Of a DNA stretch of 64,000 nucleotides, positions 31,611 through 39,998 are shown in pieces. Origin of the DNA: JADLCX01 sp964630785 (GTDB lineage Bacteria; Planctomycetota; Phycisphaerae; Phycisphaerales; UBA1924). Made by a program: the position numbers and the translations under genes. The notes under the pieces were generated by a model. The model worked only from the letters and a program-made list of their open reading frames with translations. It made no database searches and was not told the origin of the DNA. Position 1 is the first letter of the stretch; each line of letters starts with the position of its first letter. The stretch covers positions 18,436 through 82,435 of the forward strand of contig CAZVZG010000021.1 of the NCBI GenBank assembly GCA_964630785.1, written 5' to 3'.

Positions 31611-34415
31611 ATGAACGCCGACCGCACTCCATCCGTTGCTTCTTCGCGGCTGTGTCAGCGACCTCTTTTCGGGGCGGCCCTCGCACTGGGTTTGGGCGCC
31701 CTGGCCCTGTCGCCGGCTACGGCCCAGACGCTGGACCCGGAGGTCGCGGCCCGTCCCCGCGTCGAGTGCACCACCGACGACACGCCCCGCCTGAACAACC
31801 GCGGCACGTGGGAGGCCAACCTGTGGCCCGGCGGCGTGGTGCCGTTCGAGTTCGACAACAACGTCTCGGCCTCGAACCAGACGGCCATGCTCGCGGCCAT
31901 GGGCGAGCTCGAGGCCGTGTGCAACGTTCGGTTCGTGCCCCGAAACGGCGAGGACCCGTGGATTCACATCCAGAACTCCGACGGCAACAACTCGCCGGTG
32001 GGCAACCCCGGCTCGGGCTCGAACACCATCAACATCTTCAACTGGAACTTCCGGTTCATCATGGTGCACGAGCTCATGCACACACTGGGCGTGCGTCACG
32101 AGCAATCTCGCACCGACCGCGACACGTTTGTCATCATCCACCTGGCAAACGTCTGCCAGGACTGCTGCAGCGGCGGCCCGTGCGACCACAACTTCGCGAT
32201 CGCCGACGGGTCCACGACCTGCGGCGACTACGACTTCGACTCGGTCATGCACTACCCCGGCGATGCGTTCTCGACCAACGGCATGCTGACCATCGAGTGC
32301 CAGCCGGCCTACGCCGCGTTCCAGAATCTCATGGGCCAGCGAACCCACCTGAGCACGACCGACATCGCGTGCCTCTCCTCCCACTACGGCGCGCCCTTCG
32401 GCGCCTGCTGCGCCCCGGACGGGACGTGCACCAGCGCCCAGCAGGCCGACTGCACCGGCGTCTGGCTCGGCGGCGACATCCCCTGCTCGCCCAACCCCTG
32501 CACCGGCGCGTGCTGCGCCCAGAACGGAACGTGCTCGATCACGCTGCCCGGCGATTGCACGGGCACGAGCGCCTTCCGCGGCGTCGCCGTGCCGTGCGAG
32601 CCCAGCACCTGCAACGGCGCGTGCTGCTCGCCCGGCGGCGTCTGCGCCATCCGCTCGGCCACGGACTGCGCCGGCATCAGCGGCATCTTCCGCGGCACCG
32701 ACGCGCCCTGCGAGCCCCTCACCTGCCCCGGCGCCTGCTGCTCCCAGGCCGGTGACTGCACCGTCACCTCCGTGACGCTGTGCTCCGGTTCCGGCGGCGT
32801 GTTCCGCGGCACCGACGCGCCCTGCGAGCCCCTGACATGCCCCGGCGCCTGCTGCGCCTTCACGGGTGAGTGTACCTTTACCTCCACGGCCGTCTGCTCG
32901 GCCGCGGGCGGGTCTTGGCGCGGGCTCGACCTGCCCTGCGAGCCGCTCGCCTGCCCGGGCGCCTGCTGCCTGCTCGACCGGTCCTGCATCGTTACGGGGC
33001 TGGACATCTGCACCGGCCAGCGGGGCACCTACCTCGGCTTGGACACCACTTGCGACAACATGCCCTGTTGCTGCCGCCCGTGGGATAACGGCTACGCCGA
33101 CGGACACGGCGGCCAGGCCAGCCAGATCGGCCCCGACGCCTCTTGGGAGCCTCTGGTCGGCGTGTCGTTCGACGACTTCTGGCTCTGCGAGGGCCAGATC
33201 AACATCATCGACCACGTCTCCGGCGTCGTCGCCACCAACTCGCTCACGCCCAAGTTCATCATCGCGATCCTGCCCGACTGCAACGGCCTGCCCGACATCA
33301 CCGCGCCCATCGCCGTCGCCGGGCTCGCCGGCACGCGCTTCGACGTCGCCCAGGAGGACGTGCCCTTCATCCTCGGTCGCATCGAACAAGACGTGCACCG
33401 CGGGCCGGACGCCGACGGCTTCAGCCTCATCGAGGCCAAGGCCGTCTTCGACGGCAAGAAGCTCGCCCTCAAAGGCGGCGCGTACTGGGTGACCGTCTTC
33501 GGCGTCAGCGCCACGCTCAACCCGCTCGACGAGTTCTTCTGGCAGACCTCCGGCCAGAACGTGGTCAAGGGCCGCCCCGGCCTCTTCTACGACGGCGACA
33601 CCTTCCGCACCAGCGACGAGCTCTGCTGCGGCTGCACTGACTACAACTTCTGCGTCGAGGGCGAGACCTGCAAGGTGCTGCTCGACAACGGCCCGCCGGT
33701 CGTCAACTTCGGCCCGATCCAGTTCCCCGGCGTGCCCAGCCTTCAGAACGGCGGCAACATCCAGACCAGGAGCCGGGCCGCTGACAAGGTCGTCCTCCCG
33801 CCCTGCGAGGAGTTCGAGCCCTGCTACCTCGAAGGCTACATGTGGACCAACTGCGACAACATCGTCCTCCAGCTCTTCCGCGATGGCTGCCACTGCCCCG
33901 ACGATACGGCCGACGGCTCGCCGTTCCGCCCGGCGGATTGCGTCATGAGCACCGGGATCCGCACGCTCGATCCTACCGGCGTCGAGGTCGAGCTGAAGAA
34001 GGCCCAGTTCTTCTTCTCTTCGCCCGAAGAGATGCGCAACCTCGTGGCCGAAGACGGCGATTCTGGTCGGAACGCCTGGATCAGCCTCGTGGGCCTCGGC
34101 GAGAACCGGCAGAACGCCCGCGCCTACTTCGCGTTCGCTTCCCGCTGCGACCGCCCGTGCAACAGCTTCGGGCCCGGTTGCTTCCGGCCCGCGCCCTTCG
34201 ACATCACCCACTGGGGCCCCAACGGCCTCGAAGGCACGTCCGTGCCCGGCTTCGATCACGCCTTGCTCATCGCCGTGCGCGACCGCACGCGCAGAATCCT
34301 CCTCCCGCCAATGCCCGTCCGGGACCCCTGCCCGGCGGACGTCAACCACACGGGCGATGTGACCGTGCAAGACCTGTTCGACTTCCTGGCGATCTACTTC
34401 GCCGGCTGTCCGTAG
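31611..34415 (+). CDS. Secreted astacin-type metalloprotease with six Cys-rich repeats and dockerin-like tail
   Basis: A 934-residue exported protein. After a signal peptide (cleavage near residue 39) comes an astacin (M12A) protease domain: zinc motif HELMHTLGVRHEQ with His153, His157, His163 and catalytic Glu154, and the Met-turn SVMHYP (211-216). Residues ~264-488 are six tandem repeats of about 36-38 residues, each starting GACC and carrying six Cys. A ~400-residue domain with further Cys pairs follows, and the protein ends CPADVNHTGDVTVQDLFDFL...YFAGCP, a single dockerin/EF-hand-like unit. AAAGGA lies eight bases before ATG 31611. The large antisense open frame is a GC-driven shadow. Confidence 0.92.
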   Translation: MNADRTPSVASSRLCQRPLFGAALALGLGALALSPATAQTLDPEVAARPRVECTTDDTPRLNNRGTWEANLWPGGVVPFEFDNNVSASNQTAMLAAMGELEAVCNVRFVPRNGEDPWIHIQNSDGNNSPVGNPGSGSNTINIFNWNFRFIMVHELMHTLGVRHEQSRTDRDTFVIIHLANVCQDCCSGGPCDHNFAIADGSTTCGDYDFDSVMHYPGDAFSTNGMLTIECQPAYAAFQNLMGQRTHLSTTDIACLSSHYGAPFGACCAPDGTCTSAQQADCTGVWLGGDIPCSPNPCTGACCAQNGTCSITLPGDCTGTSAFRGVAVPCEPSTCNGACCSPGGVCAIRSATDCAGISGIFRGTDAPCEPLTCPGACCSQAGDCTVTSVTLCSGSGGVFRGTDAPCEPLTCPGACCAFTGECTFTSTAVCSAAGGSWRGLDLPCEPLACPGACCLLDRSCIVTGLDICTGQRGTYLGLDTTCDNMPCCCRPWDNGYADGHGGQASQIGPDASWEPLVGVSFDDFWLCEGQINIIDHVSGVVATNSLTPKFIIAILPDCNGLPDITAPIAVAGLAGTRFDVAQEDVPFILGRIEQDVHRGPDADGFSLIEAKAVFDGKKLALKGGAYWVTVFGVSATLNPLDEFFWQTSGQNVVKGRPGLFYDGDTFRTSDELCCGCTDYNFCVEGETCKVLLDNGPPVVNFGPIQFPGVPSLQNGGNIQTRSRAADKVVLPPCEEFEPCYLEGYMWTNCDNIVLQLFRDGCHCPDDTADGSPFRPADCVMSTGIRTLDPTGVEVELKKAQFFFSSPEEMRNLVAEDGDSGRNAWISLVGLGENRQNARAYFAFASRCDRPCNSFGPGCFRPAPFDITHWGPNGLEGTSVPGFDHALLIAVRDRTRRILLPPMPVRDPCPADVNHTGDVTVQDLFDFLAIYFAGCP
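32400..33074 (+). repeat. Six in-frame Cys-rich repeats within the astacin gene
   Basis: Each unit follows GACC-x3-G-x-C-x7-C-x6-8-G-x6-C-x4-C. The middle units (RGTDAPCEPLTCP shared by the third and fourth) are nearly identical at the DNA level, suggesting recent duplication. Confidence 0.85.
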
Positions 34416-34429
34416 TTTCGACACGCTCG

Positions 34430-34454
34430 GACCCCGTCGCTTCGCGGCGGGGTC
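34430..34454 (+). terminator. Hairpin after the astacin gene
   Basis: An 11-bp stem with one G-T pair (34430-34440 with 34444-34454, loop TTC), 15 bases after the stop. No U-tract follows. Confidence 0.4.
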
Positions 34455-34602
34455 GGGTCGGCCCGCATGGCCTGATTTGCCGCTTGTCTATTCGGCTGCT
34501 TTGTTCGACCGATCGCTTGCGCGATCGGCTCCTGTTCCGCCCGGCCCATTCTGCCGATAACTCCCGCATCGCGCCCCAGCCCGCGATCCGGAGTTGTCGT
34601 CC

Positions 34603-36264
34603 ATGAGCCCGACCCTCGCCCACCCCACGCCGACGGCTCGACCGGCGGCATCCACCGATTGCCCCAATCGCGCAGTTTCCGCCGCCCCGGTTCTGCCCCG
34701 CACGGGCGTCGTGCTCATCGGCGCCGCCCGGACGATCCCCGCGCTGGCCGCGCTCATCGCCGCGGTCGAGGGCGGCTCGCCCGTGCTCTCGGGCTGGATC
34801 GACATTAACAACGATCTCCCCTTCCGCGACAGCGGCCCGGCCTGTGATTGGTCCCTCCCGCGCCTGGGCGGGCTCGCCGACCTCCCCACGCTCATCGCAC
34901 GCCTGGGCCTCAAGGCCGCGGTCGTCTGCGTCCCCGCCTCGCGCCGGGACGCGCTCACCGCCGCCCGCGACGCCGCGGCCGGCACACGGCTCGACCTCCG
35001 CATCCTCCCCCCCATCGAAGACCTGCTCGCCGGTCGAGCCGCCGATCCCTCGCCAGCCCCCGCACTCATCCCCGCACGCGCGCCCGCTCCGGCCGTGACC
35101 ACCTACGCCGCCCCGCCCGCGATCGACCTGGGCGAGCTCATCGGGCGCACGCCGCACGGCCTCGACGAGCGGGCCGTCGCGGGCATCCTCACCGGCAAGC
35201 GCGTGCTCATCACCGGCGCCGGCGGCAGCATCGGCGGCGAGCTGGTCCGCGTCGCCGCGGCGTTCGCCCCCGAGCAGATCATCCTCATGGAGCGGGCCGA
35301 GAACGCCCTCTTTGAGATCGACCGCCAGACCGCCCGGCGCTTCCCGAGCCTCCCCCGCAAGGCCCTGCTCCACGACGTCGCCGACGCCGAGGGCACGATG
35401 CGCCTGGTCCGCGACCTTCGCCCGCACGTGGTCTTCCACGCCGCGGCCCACAAGCACGTGCCCCTGATGGAGGACCACCCGGGCCACGCCGTCACCAACA
35501 ACCTCTTCGGCACCAAGTCGATCGCCGACGCCGCGATCGCCGCCGGCGCCGAGCGGTTTGTCATGATCAGCTCCGACAAGGCCGTCAACCCGACCAGCGT
35601 GATGGGCGCGACCAAGCGGCTGGCCGAGCTCTACGTCCGCGGCCTGGGCCCCCGCGCCGCCGAGCGCGGCACGCGCCTGAGCATGGTCCGCTTCGGCAAC
35701 GTGCTGGGCTCGGCGTGCAGCGTGCTCACGATCTGGAGCACGCAGATCGCCGAGGGCGGGCCGGTCACGATCACCGACCCGCGGATGACGCGGTTCTTCA
35801 TGACCATCCCCGAAGCGGCGACGCTGGTGGTGCAGAGCGCGGTGCTTGACCCCTCGCCGCACGCGGGCGCGGTGGGCGTGTTCGTCCTGGACATGGGTGA
35901 GCCGATCCGCATCGTGGACTTGGCGTCGCGGTTCATCCGCGCCCACGGCCTGTGTCCGAAGTTCGCCGACTCGCTCGGAACACCCGGTCATACCGGCACC
36001 TCGCCGACCATCGACGTGATGTTCTCCGGGTCTCGACCCGGTGAGAAACTCCACGAGGAGCTCGCCTACGCCGCCGAGGCCCTCCGCCCGACCAGCCACC
36101 CCGGCATCCGCGCCTGGGCGGGCCCGGGGTTCGGCGATTCGGACGTCGCTCGCGTTCAGGACCTGGTTGGCGAACTCGCGGCCGCCCGGTTCAGCCCGGA
36201 CCACGCCGCCGTTGTCGCGGCCATCCGCCGTCACGTGCCGGAGATGCGCCCGGCCGCCCACTGA
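34603..36264 (+). CDS. CapD/FlaA1-like nucleotide-sugar 4,6-dehydratase
   Basis: An extended short-chain dehydrogenase that converts UDP-GlcNAc-type sugars to 4-keto-6-deoxy forms, an early step to diacetamido and pseudaminic/legionaminic sugars. VLITGAGGSIGGELV (around residue 200) is the NAD(P) loop; HAAAHKHVPLMEDHP and SSDKAVNPTSVMGATKRLAE are family signatures, the latter with Met in place of the usual Tyr, as in FlaA1/PglF types. The first ~190 residues form a CoA-binding-like Rossmann domain, but the transmembrane part of full-length CapD is missing, so it may be soluble. ATG 34603 has GGAG ten bases upstream; a TTG at 34594 is also in frame. Confidence 0.88.
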   Translation: MSPTLAHPTPTARPAASTDCPNRAVSAAPVLPRTGVVLIGAARTIPALAALIAAVEGGSPVLSGWIDINNDLPFRDSGPACDWSLPRLGGLADLPTLIARLGLKAAVVCVPASRRDALTAARDAAAGTRLDLRILPPIEDLLAGRAADPSPAPALIPARAPAPAVTTYAAPPAIDLGELIGRTPHGLDERAVAGILTGKRVLITGAGGSIGGELVRVAAAFAPEQIILMERAENALFEIDRQTARRFPSLPRKALLHDVADAEGTMRLVRDLRPHVVFHAAAHKHVPLMEDHPGHAVTNNLFGTKSIADAAIAAGAERFVMISSDKAVNPTSVMGATKRLAELYVRGLGPRAAERGTRLSMVRFGNVLGSACSVLTIWSTQIAEGGPVTITDPRMTRFFMTIPEAATLVVQSAVLDPSPHAGAVGVFVLDMGEPIRIVDLASRFIRAHGLCPKFADSLGTPGHTGTSPTIDVMFSGSRPGEKLHEELAYAAEALRPTSHPGIRAWAGPGFGDSDVARVQDLVGELAAARFSPDHAAVVAAIRRHVPEMRPAAH

Positions 36265-36581
36265 GCGAACAATTCGCCGCCTCAAAGGGCCTTTGTACGC
36301 TTTTTGGACGGTGTTCCACCGCACCCCGGCGGACCGTTTGGCGTAAACTCGGATGTCGTCGGCCGCACCAACGTCAGGTTCGCGGGCGGCGGGCATCCCG
36401 GTGGGCGCTGTTTGACGGCGCGGCCGCCCGGATGCCGATGTGTTGGGGCCGGCACGGACCGCACCGGAGTCCGAACGTCCGGCGGCAGTGCTCTTCCCCG
36501 ACACACGTTTCGGCAAGCCGACGAACCCGTGGACGCAGGACGCATCCACGCCGGGGTAAGGATGGGCAGGAGGCTCGGTGC
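36265..36581. other. Intergenic region before the small helical protein
   Basis: About 317 bases without a supported gene. An AGGAGG ribosome site at 36568-36573 belongs to the following gene. No clear promoter or hairpin is recognised. Confidence 0.4.
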
Positions 36582-36932
36582 ATGGTGATGTCTAGCCGCG
36601 AGCAAATCCTTGTCGAGTCTCAGCGCACCCGGGCCCAGGCGGCCGAGGTGTTGCGTGAACTGCTCGACGCCAAGTCCGCCTGCGAGGCGACGCTCGCCGC
36701 CGAAAACCGCCCGGACATGGTCAAGGCCGTCACCGGCCAATCAGCCCTCGAGGTCGCCATCGCCGAGACCCGCAAGCTCGTTGATTCCCTCGACCGGGCC
36801 ATCGCCGAAGCCACGCGCGAGCTGGACACCGACGACCGCGACCTGCTCAGCGCGGCCGACGGGCTCGAGGCGATGGTGGTGGCGGGGCGGCTGGCGCTCT
36901 TCGAGCGCGTCAAGGCCCGCGCCGCGGTCTGA
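36582..36932 (+). CDS. Small, highly charged helical protein of unknown function
   Basis: A 116-residue protein predicted almost entirely helical, with heptad-like Leu/Ala spacing (AAEVLRELLDAKSACEATLAAE, VDSLDRAIAEATRELD). ATG 36582 lies eight bases after AGGAGG. Its size and helical content recall flagellar chaperones such as FlgN, and the surroundings contain sugar and flagellar genes, but no specific motif supports this and I leave it unnamed. dut follows on the same strand after 40 bases with its own apparent start signal. Confidence 0.65.
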   Translation: MVMSSREQILVESQRTRAQAAEVLRELLDAKSACEATLAAENRPDMVKAVTGQSALEVAIAETRKLVDSLDRAIAEATRELDTDDRDLLSAADGLEAMVVAGRLALFERVKARAAV

Positions 36933-36938
36933 TTCGCC

Positions 36939-36966
36939 TTTGGAACACGACGGCCGCGCATACGCT
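36939..36966 (+). promoter_or_regulatory. Candidate promoter of dut (leaderless)
   Basis: TTTGGA (36939-36944), a 16-base spacer, TACGCT (36961-36966), then six bases to ATG 36973. The block GCATACGCTCGGCC is shared with ruvA. Confidence 0.45.
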
Positions 36967-36972
36967 CGGCCC

Positions 36973-37440
36973 ATGACCGACCTCCGCATCAAACGGCTCT
37001 CTCCCCACGCCACGCTCCCCGCGTACCACAGCGAACTGGCCGCGGGACTGGACCTCGCGGCGTGCCTTGAAGCGGGCGACCGCCACCCGGGGATTGTCCT
37101 CGAACCGGTGGGCAAGGGCGGCATGCCCGTGCTCGTTCCGTGCGGGTTTGCAATGGCCTTGCCCGCGGGGTGGGAGGGGCAGGTGCGCCCGCGGAGCGGG
37201 CTGGCCACCAAGTCGGCCGTGACCATGCCCAACACGCCCGGCACGATCGACGCTGACTACCGCGGCGAGGTCAAGGTGCCGCTGATCAACTTGGGCCGCG
37301 AGCCGTACGTGGTCAAGCACGGCACGAGGATCGCGCAGATGGTGATCGCCCCCGTGGCCCACGCCCGGGTGGTCGAGGTCGATGAGTTGGACGAAACGGC
37401 GCGGGGCGGGGGCGGGTTCGGGAGCACGGGCGGAACGTGA
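36973..37440 (+). CDS. dut: dUTP diphosphatase
   Basis: The enzyme hydrolyses dUTP to dUMP and pyrophosphate, keeping uracil out of DNA. All five trimeric-dUTPase motifs appear in order: AGLDLAA, RPRSGLATK, NTPGTIDADYRGE (with the catalytic Asp and the Tyr that stacks on the base), GTRIAQMVI, and the Gly-rich C-terminal RGGGGFGSTG. It is 155 residues, a normal length. The longer open frame upstream is a shadow of the small helical gene. No ribosome site is seen; a -10-like hexamer six bases before ATG suggests a leaderless message. Confidence 0.96.
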   Translation: MTDLRIKRLSPHATLPAYHSELAAGLDLAACLEAGDRHPGIVLEPVGKGGMPVLVPCGFAMALPAGWEGQVRPRSGLATKSAVTMPNTPGTIDADYRGEVKVPLINLGREPYVVKHGTRIAQMVIAPVAHARVVEVDELDETARGGGGFGSTGGT

Positions 37441-37524
37441 GCTTGCGCCGCTCGGACCCGCCAGCGTGTCACGCCGACCAGTTGGCGGAGCGAGTCCTTC
37501 GTTTCGATCACTCGACGCGCTGTT

Positions 37525-39021
37525 TCAGAACCCCCCCTTGAGGTTCTGGCTCTTGGCCCGCAGCGCGGCCTGGGCCCTCAGCCGGCGCAGCGCTGGCGTT
37601 TCCTTGCTGATCTCTTCGATCGAGCGGGCCGGCGTGCGGTCCTTTCCTCCCCGGCCCGCCGGGGCCGCGGGGGCCTCGGTCATGGCCTTGATGCTCAGGC
37701 TGATCTTGCGGCTGCCCGGGTCGATCTTGAGCACCTTGCAGCGGACGACCTCGCTCTCCTTGAGCGCATCCTTGGGGTGGGCGATTCGCTTCCAGGCGAT
37801 CTCGGAGACGTGGACCAGGCCCTCGACGCCGGGCGCGAGCTCGACGAACGCGCCGAACTCGGCCAGGCGCGTGATCCGTCCGCCGACCTCCGCGCCCTCG
37901 GCGATCTCGCCGACCGCTGTCGCGAACGGGTCGGCCGAGAGCTGCTTCACGCCCAGGCTGATGCGGCTCTTCTTCGGGTCCGCGTCGTTCCAATCAACCT
38001 TCAACACGCGCACCTTGACCTGCTGGCCCTCCTTGAGCAGCTTGCCGATCGCCTGCTCGCCGAAGCCGACGCGGTCGTATGAAAGATCGCTGATGTGCAC
38101 CAGCCCGTCCACGCCGCCGATGTCGACGAACGCGCCGAAGGGCATGATCTTGCGGACCGTGCCGTCGAGCGTGTCGCCCTCGTGGAGCGTGTCCTTGAGC
38201 TTGGCGGCCTTCTCCTTTCGCTCGGCCGCGAGCAGGTCGCGCCGGCTGAGCACGATGTTGCCGCGCCCGCGCTTGTCGATCTGGGCCACCTGGCAGGTGA
38301 GCTTCTCGCCCACCATCACCGACAGGTCGGGGATGCGCTCCAGCGACACCTGGCTGGCCGGCATGAACGCGCTGTGCCCGGCGACCTCGACTTCCAGCCC
38401 GCCCTTGTTCACACCGATGACCTTGCCCTCGACGGTCTGGCCGACCTCGAGGTTCTCCCACGCGGCCTTCACGACCGTGCCGGGGCGTGAGCACACAAAG
38501 AGGCTCTCGGCCGCCTCGAAGCGGTCGATCACGACCTCCAGGTCGGCCCCCACCACGGGGAGTTGATCCTCCGGCCATTGGACTCTGGGCGCCACGCCCA
38601 GCTCCTTGGGCCCGAACTCCAGGAAGATGTCGCTCGGGCCGACCGACACGACCTTGCCCGTGCGGTGCTCGCGCCCGGCGCTGACGACGCGCGGGCCGCG
38701 GAGCGCGGCCTTCTGCGCGCCGCCCATCGGCGTGATGTCGTGCGCGTGCTGAGCGCTGGTCGCCGAGACACGGGGCCTGGGCAACTCAACCTTTCGACGC
38801 CCACCGCCCGCACCACCCCCCGCACCGCCGCCGGGGCCGCCGGAACCGAAGAGCTCGGCCATGGCCTCGTCGATCTCCGCCTGCGTCTCCGCGTTGATGG
38901 CGGTCGCGGGCTGGGCCGCGGGCGCCGGTTGGGCGACAGAGGCGGGAGCCTCGGTCATGCTCGGCGGGAGAGTCGGATCGATGGGGGTCGGGTCGGACGG
39001 GGTGTGGGTGTGCGGGTCCAT
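37525..39021 (-). CDS. rpsA: 30S ribosomal protein S1-like (four S1 domains)
   Basis: An RNA-binding translation protein with four S1 domains: residues ~110-185 (HRTGKVVSVGPSDIFLEF), ~188-262 (GQTVEGKVIGVNKGGLEV), ~275-360 (GDTLDGTVRKIMPFGAFVDI) and ~370-445 (GAEVGGRITRLAEFGAFVEL). The last two, with GLVHIS/GLVHVS, are canonical mRNA-binding domains; E. coli S1 has six. The first ~100 residues are a low-complexity Pro/Ala/Thr and Gly-rich linker. ATG 39021 is the first in-frame start; ATG 38958 is an alternative. S1 helps unwind mRNA, and a reduced S1 fits a genome that may favour leaderless messages (inference). Confidence 0.88.
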   Translation of the reverse strand: MDPHTHTPSDPTPIDPTLPPSMTEAPASVAQPAPAAQPATAINAETQAEIDEAMAELFGSGGPGGGAGGGAGGGRRKVELPRPRVSATSAQHAHDITPMGGAQKAALRGPRVVSAGREHRTGKVVSVGPSDIFLEFGPKELGVAPRVQWPEDQLPVVGADLEVVIDRFEAAESLFVCSRPGTVVKAAWENLEVGQTVEGKVIGVNKGGLEVEVAGHSAFMPASQVSLERIPDLSVMVGEKLTCQVAQIDKRGRGNIVLSRRDLLAAERKEKAAKLKDTLHEGDTLDGTVRKIMPFGAFVDIGGVDGLVHISDLSYDRVGFGEQAIGKLLKEGQQVKVRVLKVDWNDADPKKSRISLGVKQLSADPFATAVGEIAEGAEVGGRITRLAEFGAFVELAPGVEGLVHVSEIAWKRIAHPKDALKESEVVRCKVLKIDPGSRKISLSIKAMTEAPAAPAGRGGKDRTPARSIEEISKETPALRRLRAQAALRAKSQNLKGGF

Positions 39022-39294
39022 AAGACGGCGGCTTTGAGAGGCGGAGAACGGCGTCGCGGCGGGCGTGCTTGAGCGATAGGTCGCGCGGACTCCTGAACGC
39101 GGACCCCGGGCGACCGCGAACGCTCGCGGACGGTCGGGGCATTTTTTGGAGGGAAAGTCTACTCTGGCCGCCCGGCGAGGGCGCGGACACCCCCTCCCAG
39201 AGGGGGGAGGGCGGGCGATCACCGGCAATGCACCAAACTTTGTGGGCTCACAGAGCATGTCGCCCCAGAGCGGGGCGTTGCACCCTCGCGGCCG

Positions 39295-39756
39295 TCAATA
39301 CGTCCCCATCACCGACATCGCCGTCACCAGGTTGTCGTGGCTCTGGTAGCCGACCATGCGCTTCACCACCACGCCGTGCTTGACCACCAGTACGGCCGGC
39401 AGGGCCGAGATGTTGTACCGGCGGGCCACGACCGGGCTCTGGTCGAAATCGACGCGGATGACCTTCACGCGCCCGCCGTACTCGGCGGACAGGTTGTCGA
39501 TGTTCGGCGCCATCGCGTGGCACGGGCCGCACCACTTGGCCGTGAAGTTGATGATCACCGGCACCGTCGAGCCCGCAAACTCGCGGTCGAAGTTCTTGTC
39601 GTTGGCGAGGATCGTGCCCGCGGCGTTGCGGGGCGCGACGGCGCTTCCCGCGGACGGGCTTGATGAGAAGCCGAACGCGTCGCGGTACGCCGAGTCGGAC
39701 GTGCAACCGGCGGCAGAGAGAACGAGGGCGAGCGACAGCAGGGCGACGTGGCGCAT
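39295..39756 (-). CDS. Thioredoxin-like lipoprotein
   Basis: A 153-residue exported thioredoxin. A lipoprotein signal (ALLSLALVLSAAGC) tethers it to a membrane; the domain has the active site FTAKWCGPCHAMAP and the cis-Pro loop ISALPAVLVV. GGGAT precedes ATG 39756. It likely reduces disulfides in the periplasm or at the outer surface. It is one of several exported thioredoxin-fold proteins in this window. Confidence 0.88.
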   Translation of the reverse strand: MRHVALLSLALVLSAAGCTSDSAYRDAFGFSSSPSAGSAVAPRNAAGTILANDKNFDREFAGSTVPVIINFTAKWCGPCHAMAPNIDNLSAEYGGRVKVIRVDFDQSPVVARRYNISALPAVLVVKHGVVVKRMVGYQSHDNLVTAMSVMGTY

Positions 39757-39959
39757 GGACAGATCCCGGGGTGGTTGAGTGCCGAGGTCGCCGCCGTGCG
39801 ACGCACGCGGCGGCGGAGTGCGTGTATCGGCCGCCGCCTTTGATTGGCTCCAACCTGTCGCGCTTCCCACGTATCTGAGCCGAAGAAGGTCTCGATAACG
39901 GGAACGTTCAGATTCCGGCCACACGTATAGACGTACTGCGTGGACGATGGCTGAAGCGA

Positions 39960-39978
39960 CCCGCCGCGGAGCGGCGGG
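39960..39978 (-). terminator. Hairpin after the Gfo/Idh/MocA gene
   Basis: A perfect 8-bp stem (39960-39967 with 39971-39978, loop GGA) 20 bases beyond the oxidoreductase stop. No long U-tract. Confidence 0.45.
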
Positions 39979-39998
39979 CTACCCAACTCGGCCGGCCT

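Noticed and set aside
31446..34424. A 992-codon minus-strand open frame opposite the astacin gene
   Set aside because: High GC makes antisense frames stay open. The plus strand has signal peptide, zinc motif, Cys repeats and dockerin tail; the antisense protein is a Val/Gly/Ala/Arg/Glu-rich string with no domain.
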